In this document: piece after piece, positions 1 to 7,890 of the stretch
How the letters are laid out: each line of letters begins with the position of its first letter
How positions within the stretch are numbered: the first letter of the stretch is position 1
Assembly: GCA_035294855.1 (NCBI GenBank)
Contig: DATGKD010000175.1
Location: 1 to 23,542 of the forward strand
Length of the DNA: 23,542 nucleotides
From: DATGKD01 sp035294855
GTDB taxonomy: Bacteria; Actinomycetota; Acidimicrobiia; Acidimicrobiales; UBA8190
Direction of reading: 5' to 3'
Notes under the pieces: generated by a model
The model's input: the letters and a program-made list of their open reading frames with translations, nothing else
Databases searched by the model: none
Told to the model about the DNA's origin: nothing
Translations under genes and position numbers: made by a program

Positions 1-94
1 TGGGCCGCCTACGCGCCTTCCCCCGTCTGGCTGATCTCAGGACGACCGAGTCGCCCGGATGAGCCCTCCGTCCCCGAACGCGCCGCCGTCCACC
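1..94. other. Window edge, no assignable gene
   Basis: These 94 bases precede the stop codon of the aldo/keto reductase gene. Two plus-strand frames run into stops here (around 32-34 and 60-62), so the tail of an upstream plus-strand gene is possible. The stretch is too short to show any family signature. No hairpin or promoter stands out. Confidence 0.3.
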
Positions 95-955
95 TCAGCC
101 GCGCGGCATCGGGAAGATGTGCTGCTCCTGCGCCACCGACGCCGATGCCGCCACGAGCTCGTCGTCCTCCATGGGAGCGAAGCGCGCCGCCACGTCGATC
201 ACGCGTGACGCGAGGCCGAGGTCGCTCGGCGTGCACAGCGCGTGCACACCCGGGACCGACAACACGAAGCGCACGCCGCGCTCGACGCCTTCGTCATCGG
301 TGTACGCCTCGTACCACGTGGTGGTGGCGCGCTTCCCGCTTCCCCACGGCCGGGCCGCCACCGCCTTGATGGCCATGACGCCCACGTCACGCGCGGCGGC
401 GAGCTCCAAGAGCGCCTCGGCATCGCGCCGGTAGTCCGGGTCCGCCCACAGCCGGGGATTGACCGGGAACATCACCGTGTCGAGGTCGTAGCGGCGCAGG
501 GCCTCGTGTTGTGCCGCGGGTGTCGTCAGCTCGTGCCCCGTGATGCCGGCGTAGCGGCACAGGCCCTCGTCGCGCGCCGCCATGATCGCCTCGACCGCTC
601 CGGCACGTGCGTCCAGCTCGGCGAGGTCGGTGACGGCGTGGAGCTGGTACAGGTCGAAGCTGTCGCACCCCAACAGCGTCAGTGACTCCTCGAGCTGGGC
701 GCGCACCTCGTCGCGTGCCCGCCGCAGGCTCTTGCAGGCCACGAACAACCGGTCGCGCACCGGCGGCACGAACGGCCCGAGCAGCTCCTGTGCCCGGCCG
801 TACTGGGGTGCGACGTCGAGGTGGTTGACCCCGGCGTCGAGCGCAGCGTGGAACGCGCGGCCCGTGATCTCCGGATCGGTTCCCCAGAACGCCGCGCCGC
901 CGAGGACCGCCACCGACGACATGTGGCCGGTGCGACCCAGCCGGCGCGTGGGCAT
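95..955 (-). CDS. Aldo/keto reductase family oxidoreductase
   Basis: The product (286 aa from ATG 955) is a probable cytosolic NAD(P)H-dependent aldo/keto reductase with a TIM-barrel fold. The start RRLGRTG is the typical first strand of the family. The tetrad can be read in order: Asp and Tyr in HLDVAPQYG, Lys in VACKS, His in YQLHAV. The length is near the family norm. In-frame GTG codons at 964 and 979 are alternative starts, but they lie in a degenerate repeat array and would add unusual residues, so the ATG is preferred. No clear Shine-Dalgarno sequence precedes any of them. The SDR gene upstream on the same strand ends at 1057, about 100 bases away. The C-terminal half is less typical of well-known members, and the substrate cannot be told. 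Confidence 0.85.
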   Translation of the reverse strand: MPTRRLGRTGHMSSVAVLGGAAFWGTDPEITGRAFHAALDAGVNHLDVAPQYGRAQELLGPFVPPVRDRLFVACKSLRRARDEVRAQLEESLTLLGCDSFDLYQLHAVTDLAELDARAGAVEAIMAARDEGLCRYAGITGHELTTPAAQHEALRRYDLDTVMFPVNPRLWADPDYRRDAEALLELAAARDVGVMAIKAVAARPWGSGKRATTTWYEAYTDDEGVERGVRFVLSVPGVHALCTPSDLGLASRVIDVAARFAPMEDDELVAASASVAQEQHIFPMPRG

Positions 956-963
956 CGCGCTCA

Positions 964-1059
964 CAGGGTCTCGTTCCACAGGGTCACTCTCACGGTGTCG
1001 CTGTCACGGTGTCGCTGTCACGGTGTCGCTCGCAGGGTCTCGCTCCAGGGTCCCGTTCA
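964..1059. repeat. Degenerate ~14-bp tandem repeat array
   Basis: Seven related units begin at about 964, 979, 991, 1005, 1019, 1033 and 1046. The three central units share the core CACGGTGTCGCT, and the flanking ones read CAGGGTCTCG or CAGGGTC. The array fills the gap between the SDR stop codon (1057) and the aldo/keto reductase start (955), and covers the reductase's alternative GTG starts. A 14-base period shifts frame with every unit, so the array is not a protein repeat. Confidence 0.8.
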
Positions 1060-1866
1060 CCATGTCCGACGCAGGCGGTGGTACAGGCTAGGTGCCACCG
1101 CCCGGAACACCGTCGCCGCGTCGATGAGGCGGGAGGCGCTGATCTCCAGCCGCGGGCCGCCCAAGCGGGCCAGCACCAGCCGGGCGACCTCGTCCTCGGT
1201 GCGCCGGGTGAAGCGCGGGGGGTGGCGCAGCCCGCGCTGCAGGGCGCCCAGGCCCATGGTGGTGGGCATCCATGCCGGGTACACGACGTGCAAACGTACG
1301 CCCTGGCGCTCGACGCGGAAGCTGACGCTCTCGGTGAACGCCGACAACGCCGCTTTCGACGCGGGGTAGGCGCCCGGGCCCGGCGACGGCAGCCGCCCGC
1401 CGTCGGACGACACGTTCGCCACGATGCCCCGGCCACGGGAGCGCATGCCGGGCAGCACGGCGAGCGTGCCCGCCACCGCGGCGACGAAGTTGACTTCGAG
1501 TGTGCGGCGGAAGTCGTCGACGTCGATCTCCGACAGGCGGATCCCCGGGTCGGTCCCGGCGTTGTTCACCAGGATGTCGAGGTGGCCGTGGGCGGCCTCC
1601 ACGTCGGCGAGCAGCGCCGTCAACGCCTCGGTGTCGCGCACGTCGCACGGCGCGGCGCGCGCGCCGGGCGTGAGCACCTCGAGCTCGTGCGCGAGGTCGA
1701 CGAGCACGTCCTTGCGCCGGCCGACGGCCACCACGACCGCCCCGGCACGCGCCAGCCCCAGCGCGAGGTGCCGCCCGAGGCCCGACGATGCGCCCGACAC
1801 CACCGCCACCGACCCCGCGTAGCGGCCGTCGTAGTCGGGTGCCCGCCCACCGCCGTTGCGCCTCAC
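1057..1866 (-). CDS. SDR family oxidoreductase
   Basis: This is a short-chain dehydrogenase/reductase of about 269 aa with a Rossmann fold. The N-terminal nucleotide-binding motif is VSGASSGLG, where Ser replaces the usual Thr. The structural NNAG motif and the catalytic Ser (NVSS) and Tyr/Lys (AYPASK) follow in the expected order. The chosen start is GTG 1866, whose GTGA overlaps the stop codon of the upstream SpoIID-like gene. That start leaves a short leader before the first beta strand, as is usual. An upstream ATG at 1902 would give 281 aa and a 40-base overlap, and neither start has a strong Shine-Dalgarno sequence. Substrate unknown. The overlap suggests co-translation with the SpoIID-like gene, although no functional link is obvious. 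Confidence 0.85.
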   Translation of the reverse strand: MRRNGGGRAPDYDGRYAGSVAVVSGASSGLGRHLALGLARAGAVVVAVGRRKDVLVDLAHELEVLTPGARAAPCDVRDTEALTALLADVEAAHGHLDILVNNAGTDPGIRLSEIDVDDFRRTLEVNFVAAVAGTLAVLPGMRSRGRGIVANVSSDGGRLPSPGPGAYPASKAALSAFTESVSFRVERQGVRLHVVYPAWMPTTMGLGALQRGLRHPPRFTRRTEDEVARLVLARLGGPRLEISASRLIDAATVFRAVAPSLYHRLRRTW

Positions 1867-3740
1867 GACGTCTGCGCGGCGTCCACCAGGCTGCCGCGCC
1901 ATCCCGCCACCGAGCTCGCCACGTCCGAGAACTGGGGGGCGTCGCCGAACGCCACGGCGCGTCCGTCGACGGCGACCACGAGGTAGCCCATGCCGGTGCG
2001 CGTGGGCCGCAACGCCACGGCGTGGCCGGTGACCGCGTCACCAGGGAGCGATCCCTCGTAGGGCGCGTCGCCGAACGAGAACACCCCGCCGTCGGAGGCC
2101 ACCGTCCAGTACCCGCCGCCGTCGGGCGTCGCCGCCATGCCGACCATGGGCGCGTTGAGCCGCGTGCCGCCCATCGACCCGTGGAACGACGCGTCGCCGA
2201 ACGAGAACACGCCGCCGTCGGACCCCAGGAGCCAGTAGCCGCCGACCCCGCCGGACGCCTGGCTGGTCAGCGCGAACCAGTCGGACTGGACGCCGAACGA
2301 CGCGAACTGGGCAGCGAACGTGTCGCCGGACAGGGTCACCGTTTGCGCGTTGCCGACGAGCGCCATCTGCGTCACGCGGCCCCCCAGGTCGCCGAGCCCG
2401 TTGCGTTGCGTCACGCCCACGGACTCGAGCGCGCCCAGTTGCGGGTAGGCGCTCTCGATCGCGGTCACGGGCACGTGCGCCTGCCACGCATGGTGGGTGT
2501 TGCACGCGCCCGGCACGCACACGGCGTCGCCGGAGTCGGGCACCGCCGCGAATGTGCCACCCGCCGTGTACCCCCCGGTGGACGACGAGTACTGGGTCGT
2601 GGCGGGGGCGCCACCGGGCAGGAGGACGGCGGTGTCCGCGGTGTCGGTCGTCGCCGTGTCGGTGAGGGAATTCTCGTTGGCGATGCCGGGATAGGACTGG
2701 CACGTCGAGTCGCAGACATCCGCGTACCCGAACCAGCCCTGGAGGCTCCCGTACGTGCTCATCACGTACGACCGCACCGCCACGGCCTGGGCTTCGAGCT
2801 CCTGGAAGCCGAGCGGCGCACCCTGGGAGCCGGGGGCGCCCAAGCTGCCCCACGAGACCGGCGACTCCGACGGCGTCACGTCGGCCACGTATTCGCCGAG
2901 CGGCACGACGTCGACCGTACGCGCCTGGCCGGCCGAGCTCATGGTGCCCCCCACGGTCCCGCGCAGGGCGATGTTCCCGCCCAGCTGGCACAGGTCGAGC
3001 ACCTCCCCGACGAGGTTGCCGTCGCTCGGGAACGGTTCGGCGCCCGGTACCGCCTGGGGGGCGGCGACGTTCGTCGCCACGGGCGGGCCCCACGCCGCCG
3101 GGCCGCCCGCGCAACCCTGGCTGGGGGCGACGTAGACGCTCCATCGGTTGTTCACCGGGTCGGTGAGCACGAAGCGCGCCCCGCCTCCGGCGGGCACGGT
3201 CTGGCTCGCCGCCGGGACGGCGAACGGCGAGCCCGAGGTGACGATGACGTCGTTGCCGGCGTTCTCGGTGATGGCCACGGTGACCGTCGTGGAGCTGTCG
3301 TGCCATCCGTTCGGCAGCGGGCCGAGCGTGGTCGAGCCGCCCGCGGCCAGCGAGCCGTAGAACGTGGTCAGGATCTGCGGGTAGGTCATGCCGCCCAGCG
3401 CGTCGCCGAGCGCGCCCCACTGCCCCATGCCGTGGCCGTGGCCCCATCCGTGACCGGTGAGCGACACATCCGGGTACGGATACGCGGCGGCCGGCCCCGC
3501 GCCAGCGGCGACGAGCAGGCCCGCTGCCAGCACACCGGCCGCGGCCGCAGCCCGGACGCGTCTCGGTACACGGCTTGCATACGCGCGGAGGATCCGACGA
3601 TGGTACCGAGGGGGTGCCGCCGGGCCGCGTACCGTAGAGACGTGGGTGCCATCGGGCCGCGGGGCTCGGGCACCCCGTAGCGGGTGCCCTGCCGGGCACC
3701 CCGACGCGATCCGAGGAGCGCCCGTTGAGCCTCGGGACAC
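1863..3740 (-). CDS. Secreted SpoIID/LytB-domain protein with C-terminal SDGGVFSFGDA repeats
   Basis: An Arg-rich stretch and a hydrophobic Ala/Leu/Val segment ending GPAAA form a signal peptide encoded around 3480-3590. The mature part opens with HGWGHGHGMGQWGA, the signature seen at the front of SpoIID/LytB proteins, which act on cell-wall peptidoglycan. The central region has further family motifs (LGEYVADVTPSE; AVAVRSYVMS; STGGYTAGG). The last ~125 residues hold two clear GGYW...SDGGVFSFGDA repeats and a decayed third; I associate these beta repeats with Acidimicrobiia-type secreted proteins. The start is uncertain. GTG 3740 is the closest ATG/GTG codon in frame, but it puts about 60 unusual residues before the signal peptide and overlaps the divergent gene. 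GTG 3809 would be longer still. An ATG at 3580 lies in another frame, so a frameshift or a rare start is possible. Confidence 0.8.
   Translation of the reverse strand: MSRGSTGAPRIASGCPAGHPLRGARAPRPDGTHVSTVRGPAAPPRYHRRILRAYASRVPRRVRAAAAAGVLAAGLLVAAGAGPAAAYPYPDVSLTGHGWGHGHGMGQWGALGDALGGMTYPQILTTFYGSLAAGGSTTLGPLPNGWHDSSTTVTVAITENAGNDVIVTSGSPFAVPAASQTVPAGGGARFVLTDPVNNRWSVYVAPSQGCAGGPAAWGPPVATNVAAPQAVPGAEPFPSDGNLVGEVLDLCQLGGNIALRGTVGGTMSSAGQARTVDVVPLGEYVADVTPSESPVSWGSLGAPGSQGAPLGFQELEAQAVAVRSYVMSTYGSLQGWFGYADVCDSTCQSYPGIANENSLTDTATTDTADTAVLLPGGAPATTQYSSSTGGYTAGGTFAAVPDSGDAVCVPGACNTHHAWQAHVPVTAIESAYPQLGALESVGVTQRNGLGDLGGRVTQMALVGNAQTVTLSGDTFAAQFASFGVQSDWFALTSQASGGVGGYWLLGSDGGVFSFGDASFHGSMGGTRLNAPMVGMAATPDGGGYWTVASDGGVFSFGDAPYEGSLPGDAVTGHAVALRPTRTGMGYLVVAVDGRAVAFGDAPQFSDVASSVAGWRGSLVDAAQTS
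3668..3701. promoter_or_regulatory. Three alternating complementary arms (mutually exclusive hairpins)
   Basis: GGGCACCC (3668-3675), GGGTGCCC (3682-3689) and GGGCACCC (3694-3701) follow one another with spacers of 6 and 4 bases. The middle arm can pair perfectly with either flank, giving two exclusive 8-bp stems. The last arm ends 11 bases before the Shine-Dalgarno sequence of the plus-strand gene at 3725. The arrangement resembles an attenuator or translation switch, but no ligand or leader peptide is visible. Confidence 0.5.
3713..3718 (+). promoter_or_regulatory. Strong ribosome binding site fixing a TTG start
   Basis: GAGGAG lies 6 bases before TTG 3725. It supports this rare start codon over in-frame alternatives further in, which would remove the basic N-terminal region before the first membrane segment. 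Confidence 0.75.
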
Positions 3741-5515
3741 TGGGACGTCAGGAACTCCGCCAGGTCTCGCGCCTGCACCGCCGGCGCGCGCCCGGATGGG
3801 AGCGACCACGCGCCCGCGCCGCGGTCACGCCCGTGGTCGTCGGCGCCACGGTGATCGGCCTCGTCACGCTGGTGCTCCGTTTGGTGTTCGGCGCCAACGG
3901 CCCGACGGACTGGGACGGCTCGCAGTACATCGTCGGCTCGCAGCACTTCGACGTGGCCCACGGCGCTCCCCAACCGCCCGGCTACTTCCTGTACGTCGAG
4001 GCAGGCCGCGCGCTGCACGCTGTCACGGGCCTCGGCGCGGCACCGTCGCTCGTACTGGTCGCCGCCCTCGTGTCCGCCGCTGCTGCCGCGCTCACGTGCG
4101 AAGCGGGCGCCGCGCTCGGGGGCATGTGGGTCGGCATGGCGGCCGGCGCGGTGGTGGCGAGCGCGCCGGTGTCGTGGTTCGCGGGGTCGACCGTGTCCAC
4201 GTACAGCTTCGACGCGCTGGCCGGCGCCCTGCTCATGTTGTTGGCCTCCGGTGCCCGACCCCACAGTGCGCACGGCATCGGCGCAGTCGTGACGCTGGGC
4301 CTCTTGACCGGGTTCCGACCGTCGATCTTGCCGATGTTCGTCCTCCTGACGCTCATCCCCGTGGCCGCGTCCACCCGGAGTCTGCGCCAGCTCTGGGTGA
4401 CGGCGGCGGCCGGCGCGGCTGCGCTCGCGGTGTGGTTCGTGCCGATGGTGCTCATCCAGACCGGTGGGGTGCGCGAGTGGTTCCACGCCTGGCACGCGGA
4501 GGCGGTCGGTGCCGCGCAGACGTCGTCGGTGTTCTCCAACCCCGCGGGCGCAGCCACGAACTTCGGCTCGTTCTCGGCGTACACGGTCCTCACGCTGGGA
4601 CCGCTCGCCGTCCCGGCGGTCGTGGCCCTTGTCGCATTGATCGTGACGCGCGCCGCCACCGGCCGGAGCGCGGGGGACGCCACGTTGCGGATCTGGCAAT
4701 CGGGCTCGGGCGCGAGCGAGAGCCCGGCGCGCCTGGGGAAACCCTGGTACCAGACGACACCCGCCATCGTCGCCACCGCGGCCGTGCCGCCGCTCGCCAT
4801 CGTGAACCTGGTGCAGTTCGCCAAGGGTGGCTACGTGCTCAGCTACCTGCCGGCACTCGCCGTCCTCCTGCTGTTGCCGCTCGGCCGCCTCGTACGCCAC
4901 CGCATCCGGGGCATCCGCAGGGTGAGCGCGGTCATCGCCAGCCTCGCCGTGCTGGCGGTGGTGGGCGTCAACGTGCAGCGGTTCGTCGCCGCGCCCGGAA
5001 TCCTCCCCGCGAGCTTCGCCTCGTCACACCCCGGCATCTGGATCTCCCAGGTGCGCTACGGCGCGCCGTATACGGACACCGCCACCACGATCCGCAGGGC
5101 CGACGCCGCCGTCGCCTCGCTGCGCGCCTTGGGCGGGGTCGTCGACAGCCGGAACGACGTGGTCGTGACCCGTTTCGAGGACGGCGGGGCCACGTACTTC
5201 CGCGCCATCACCTACGCGTTGCCCGGCGTGCGCGCCGCCCTCGTCATCGGGTCGACGGTGGTGTACCAGGAGCTCGGCGGGCCCCTCTATTACGACAACC
5301 GCTCTTCGGTGGCGGTGGCGCCCGGCGGCCATGCCGTCTTCCTCCTGCCTGCGCCCACGCCCGAGCTCCTCGCCCTGGTGCATGCCGGGCGGGCACAGCC
5401 CACCGGCGTGCGCGCCGCCGGGCTGGCCGCGTGGCGCGTGGAACCAGGGACGACCCTCTTCGGGGTGAGCATCGTGGCCCGCCCCGGGCGGCAGCCGCTC
5501 GGCCACGGCGTCTGA
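3725..5515 (+). CDS. Polytopic GT-C-like membrane glycosyltransferase (putative)
   Basis: The product (596 aa) has a basic cytoplasmic N-terminus, then about ten hydrophobic segments over residues ~33-430, and a C-terminal soluble domain of about 150 residues. The first extracytoplasmic loop contains TDWDGSQY (Asp62, Asp64) and QPPGYFLY (about 84-90). This Asp-x-Asp plus PPGY layout is the hallmark of GT-C enzymes, which take sugars from polyprenyl-phosphate donors outside the membrane. Family membership rests on that loop and the topology; donor and acceptor are unknown. The TTG start is backed by GAGGAG six bases upstream. The gene is divergent from the SpoIID-like gene and ends 7 bases before the polysaccharide locus, with which it converges. 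It may decorate that locus's product, which is an inference from proximity. Confidence 0.75.
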   Translation: MSLGTLGRQELRQVSRLHRRRAPGWERPRARAAVTPVVVGATVIGLVTLVLRLVFGANGPTDWDGSQYIVGSQHFDVAHGAPQPPGYFLYVEAGRALHAVTGLGAAPSLVLVAALVSAAAAALTCEAGAALGGMWVGMAAGAVVASAPVSWFAGSTVSTYSFDALAGALLMLLASGARPHSAHGIGAVVTLGLLTGFRPSILPMFVLLTLIPVAASTRSLRQLWVTAAAGAAALAVWFVPMVLIQTGGVREWFHAWHAEAVGAAQTSSVFSNPAGAATNFGSFSAYTVLTLGPLAVPAVVALVALIVTRAATGRSAGDATLRIWQSGSGASESPARLGKPWYQTTPAIVATAAVPPLAIVNLVQFAKGGYVLSYLPALAVLLLLPLGRLVRHRIRGIRRVSAVIASLAVLAVVGVNVQRFVAAPGILPASFASSHPGIWISQVRYGAPYTDTATTIRRADAAVASLRALGGVVDSRNDVVVTRFEDGGATYFRAITYALPGVRAALVIGSTVVYQELGGPLYYDNRSSVAVAPGGHAVFLLPAPTPELLALVHAGRAQPTGVRAAGLAAWRVEPGTTLFGVSIVARPGRQPLGHGV

Positions 5516-5522
5516 CCGGCGC

Positions 5523-6725
5523 TCAGCCGGATGTGGCGGGGGCGCGCGCGCCGATGCCCTCGGCGAAGATCGCGTACCGATCGATGATCGTGGGCCAACG
5601 GAAGTTGGCGGCCACGAAGGCACGCCCCGCAGCACCGAGCGTGCGTCGCAGCGGCGCATCGGCGACGAGGCGGTCGACGACCGCCTCGAACGCGGCGTAG
5701 GACCCGAACCACAGGCCGCCGCCCGAGCGCTCGCAGTGTTCACGGGTGGCGGCGCACCGCTCGTTCACCACGACCGCGAGCCCCTCGCTCCACGCTTCCA
5801 TGAGCACGATCGAAAACGCCTCGTGAGGCGACGGCTGCACGAAGGCGGTGGCGCCCCGCAGGAGCGCCCATTTGTCGGCCTCGTCCACGGCACCGGTGAC
5901 CACCACGTCGGGGTGCGCCGGTGGGTGGGCCGTCACGGGGCCGGCGAGGACGAGCGCAAGGGGCCCCGGGTGGCGGTCCTTGTACGCCGCGAAGAAGGCC
6001 CCGAGCATCGTGGTCCCCTTGAAGCCGTCGACCCGGCCCACGTACAGGAGGTAGGGACGCTCGCCGAGCCCGGTGCGCTCCCCCGGGGGCGTCCCGGGGC
6101 CGAGGCCGGCGCCGGGCCCCTCGTAGCCGAGGCCCACCACCACCTGGGGCACCTGGGCGACGGGGAACAGCCGCTCGACCAAGGCGCGCTCCCCCCACGT
6201 CTGGAACACGAGGCCGCGCGCTGCGGTGAGGGGGGCGCGGTAGGCGGACAGGTGCAGCGCGGGCTCGTCGTGGGCCGCGGGGTGCAGCACGGCGCGCTCG
6301 GACACGCGCGGTAGGCCGTCGACGGTCGTCGTGTACAGGTACGGGTAGAAAGCGAACAGGTCGACGTCGGAGGCGGGCAGTGCGTCGACGAGTCCCGGGC
6401 AGCGGGGCCCCTGCAGGTCGACGAACTGGTCCGCTTCGGACGGCGTGGCCGCCGACGGCCACGACAGCACCCGTTCCGAGAACGGGAAGAACAACGGTGG
6501 GCGTCCCGACGTCGTGGGGAAGCGGTGCACCACGACGCCGTTCACCTCGTCGCGCCCGGCGGCATAGTCGTTCGCCCATGTCATGTGGTCGAGTGCGCAG
6601 GTGGTGAACACCTCGACCTGCCACCCGCGCCGCGCCACCAGACGCTCGGCCAGCATGCGGGCACCGAGCTCGGCGCCTCCGACCACCTCGAGTCCGTAGC
6701 GGGGGACGACGAACGCGTACTTCAC
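5523..6725 (-). CDS. GT4-family glycosyltransferase (distinct from the four paralogs)
   Basis: This is a 400-aa cytosolic GT-B-fold glycosyltransferase. The N-terminal acceptor domain begins KYAFVVPRYG and has the glycine loop VVGGAELGAR. The C-terminal donor domain opens with LLYVGRVDGFKG and contains HEAFSIVLMEAW, a Glu-x7-Glu nucleotide-sugar motif. It lacks the YHNITP motif and the start layout shared by the four upstream paralogs, so it probably makes a different linkage. The GTG start at 6725 overlaps the stop codon of a 20-codon ORF (GTGA), and AAGG lies a few bases upstream. It is the last gene of the polysaccharide locus and converges with the membrane glycosyltransferase gene. Sugar specificity cannot be told. 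Confidence 0.88.
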   Translation of the reverse strand: MKYAFVVPRYGLEVVGGAELGARMLAERLVARRGWQVEVFTTCALDHMTWANDYAAGRDEVNGVVVHRFPTTSGRPPLFFPFSERVLSWPSAATPSEADQFVDLQGPRCPGLVDALPASDVDLFAFYPYLYTTTVDGLPRVSERAVLHPAAHDEPALHLSAYRAPLTAARGLVFQTWGERALVERLFPVAQVPQVVVGLGYEGPGAGLGPGTPPGERTGLGERPYLLYVGRVDGFKGTTMLGAFFAAYKDRHPGPLALVLAGPVTAHPPAHPDVVVTGAVDEADKWALLRGATAFVQPSPHEAFSIVLMEAWSEGLAVVVNERCAATREHCERSGGGLWFGSYAAFEAVVDRLVADAPLRRTLGAAGRAFVAANFRWPTIIDRYAIFAEGIGARAPATSG

Positions 6726-6784
6726 CGCTCGACCTTCACGCGGCCCACCATCACGTGGCCGACGGGCAGCCGGGCATCGCTCAT
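6722..6784 (-). CDS. 20-codon mini-ORF tiled between two glycosyltransferase genes
   Basis: The ORF opens with ATG 6784, sharing ATGA with the stop codon of the upstream glycosyltransferase, and ends at TGA 6722, sharing GTGA with the start of the next one. The peptide begins MSDARLPVGH and ends GRVKVER. It has no recognisable family. It could be a coupling cistron that carries ribosomes across the 55-base gap between the larger genes, a remnant of a lost gene, or chance. The exact fit at both ends is what makes it notable. Confidence 0.4.
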   Translation of the reverse strand: MSDARLPVGHVMVGRVKVER

Positions 6785-7890
6785 GGCGCCGTCCACTGAC
6801 CCTCTGACGCCACCCAGCGGCGGACCACGTCTGCCATCACGGACCGCGTGCGCGCCAGCGAAAAGGTCTCGAGCCGCGACCAGCCTGCGTTCACGAACGC
6901 CGTGCGAGCGGCCTCGTCGGTGAGCACGCGCCCCACCGCGGTGGCGACCACGTGGGGTGAGGCGTCGTCGAGCAGGACCCCGCCGGGCCCGAGCGTCTCG
7001 GCCACGGCGCCGGCGCCGTAGGCCACCACGGGCACCTCGTGGTACATCGCTTCCAGCAGCGGAACGCAGAAGCCCTCGTGGAGAGACAGGCAGACGTAGA
7101 CGTCGGCAGCTCGGTAGTACGCGGCCAGCTCGCGGTCGGTCACCGCGCCCGGCAGGTCGACCGCGTCCTCGAGCCCGAGCGACGCCACCAGGTGGTGCAG
7201 CGCGGCGTCGTAGCTGCGCGACACCGGGCGGCCGACGAGGGAGAGGCGCGCCGCGCGGTCGTGGGTGCGACGGTACGTGGCGAGCGCCTGTACCAACCGG
7301 TGCTGATTCTTGTGGGGAGCGATCCCACCGACGAAGAGCCACTGCGCGCCACCCTCCTCGCGCCGCCGGGCGAGGACCGTGGCGGTGGTCGGGTCGGGCT
7401 CGGCCTCGAAGTCGCGCACGTCCAAGAGGATGGGCGCCACGGTCGTGGCCCGCGCCCCCCGGCCGGCGAGGTCGGAGGCGTTGAAGCTCGAGTCGCAGAT
7501 ACCCACGCGGACGCGCGGCGCCAGCTGGGAGACCTGGACCTGCCCGGCCAGCAACGACAGCGCGATGCCGGGGTCCCACGGGCGGAAGAACGCCGGCGGG
7601 GTGATGTTGTGGTAATCGACCGCGACCTGCTCCCGCCGGCCGATGATCCAGTCGGCGAGCTCTGACACGGCCGAACACTGGTACACGAGGAACCGGTCGG
7701 CTCGTGTCGGCCCGCGCAGCTCCTCGATCAGACGGGCACGGTCCTCGAGCGCGCGATGGACGGCGAGGGTGTAGATCTCGGAGTCGTAGCCCAGGTCGTG
7801 GAGGAGGCGTTGCAGCTGCAGAGTGTGTCCAGCCGTGGCGTCGCCGGGCACGATCGACGGCACGAGTTGGTGGACGGCGACCGGGCTCAC
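6781..7890 (-). CDS. GT4-family glycosyltransferase, paralog A (last of four in tandem)
   Basis: The product (369 aa from GTG 7890) has a two-domain GT-B fold. The acceptor domain starts VAVHQLVPS and includes DYHNITPPAFFRPW and CDSSFN. The donor domain begins WLFVGGIAPHKNQH and has LHEGFCVPLLEAM, the Glu-x7-Glu motif. It shares this whole layout with the next three genes upstream and is the most diverged of the four, for example KNQHRLVQALA against KAQHDLVKALA. GTG 7890 overlaps the upstream stop (GTGA). An in-frame ATG at 7911 would add seven residues. It likely adds one sugar to a lipid-linked glycan at the inner face of the membrane; donor and acceptor are unknown. Confidence 0.88.
   Translation of the reverse strand: MSPVAVHQLVPSIVPGDATAGHTLQLQRLLHDLGYDSEIYTLAVHRALEDRARLIEELRGPTRADRFLVYQCSAVSELADWIIGRREQVAVDYHNITPPAFFRPWDPGIALSLLAGQVQVSQLAPRVRVGICDSSFNASDLAGRGARATTVAPILLDVRDFEAEPDPTTATVLARRREEGGAQWLFVGGIAPHKNQHRLVQALATYRRTHDRAARLSLVGRPVSRSYDAALHHLVASLGLEDAVDLPGAVTDRELAAYYRAADVYVCLSLHEGFCVPLLEAMYHEVPVVAYGAGAVAETLGPGGVLLDDASPHVVATAVGRVLTDEAARTAFVNAGWSRLETFSLARTRSVMADVVRRWVASEGQWTAP

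Noticed and set aside
991..1032. Repeat units considered as a CRISPR array
   Set aside because: The units are ~14 bp and contiguous with no spacers, and no cas gene is present.
1867..1902. ATG 1902 as the SDR start
   Set aside because: It would overlap the SpoIID-like gene by 40 bases and add a leader unlike the family. GTG 1866 gives a 4-base overlap. Not excluded.
3386..4900. Long minus-strand open frame across the membrane glycosyltransferase gene
   Set aside because: Its translation is low-complexity Arg/Gly/His-rich, has no family motif, and lies opposite a gene with clear membrane helices. It is an effect of GC-rich codon positions.
5516..5530. CCGGC-GCTCA-GCCGG hairpin as a terminator between the convergent glycosyltransferase genes
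   Set aside because: The stem is only 5 bp with no T run. Such stems are common by chance at this GC content.
3457..5700. Very long plus-strand open frame around the membrane glycosyltransferase
   Set aside because: It is an out-of-frame shadow, Arg/Pro-rich with no domain. The 3725-5515 frame has the ribosome site, helices and loop motifs.
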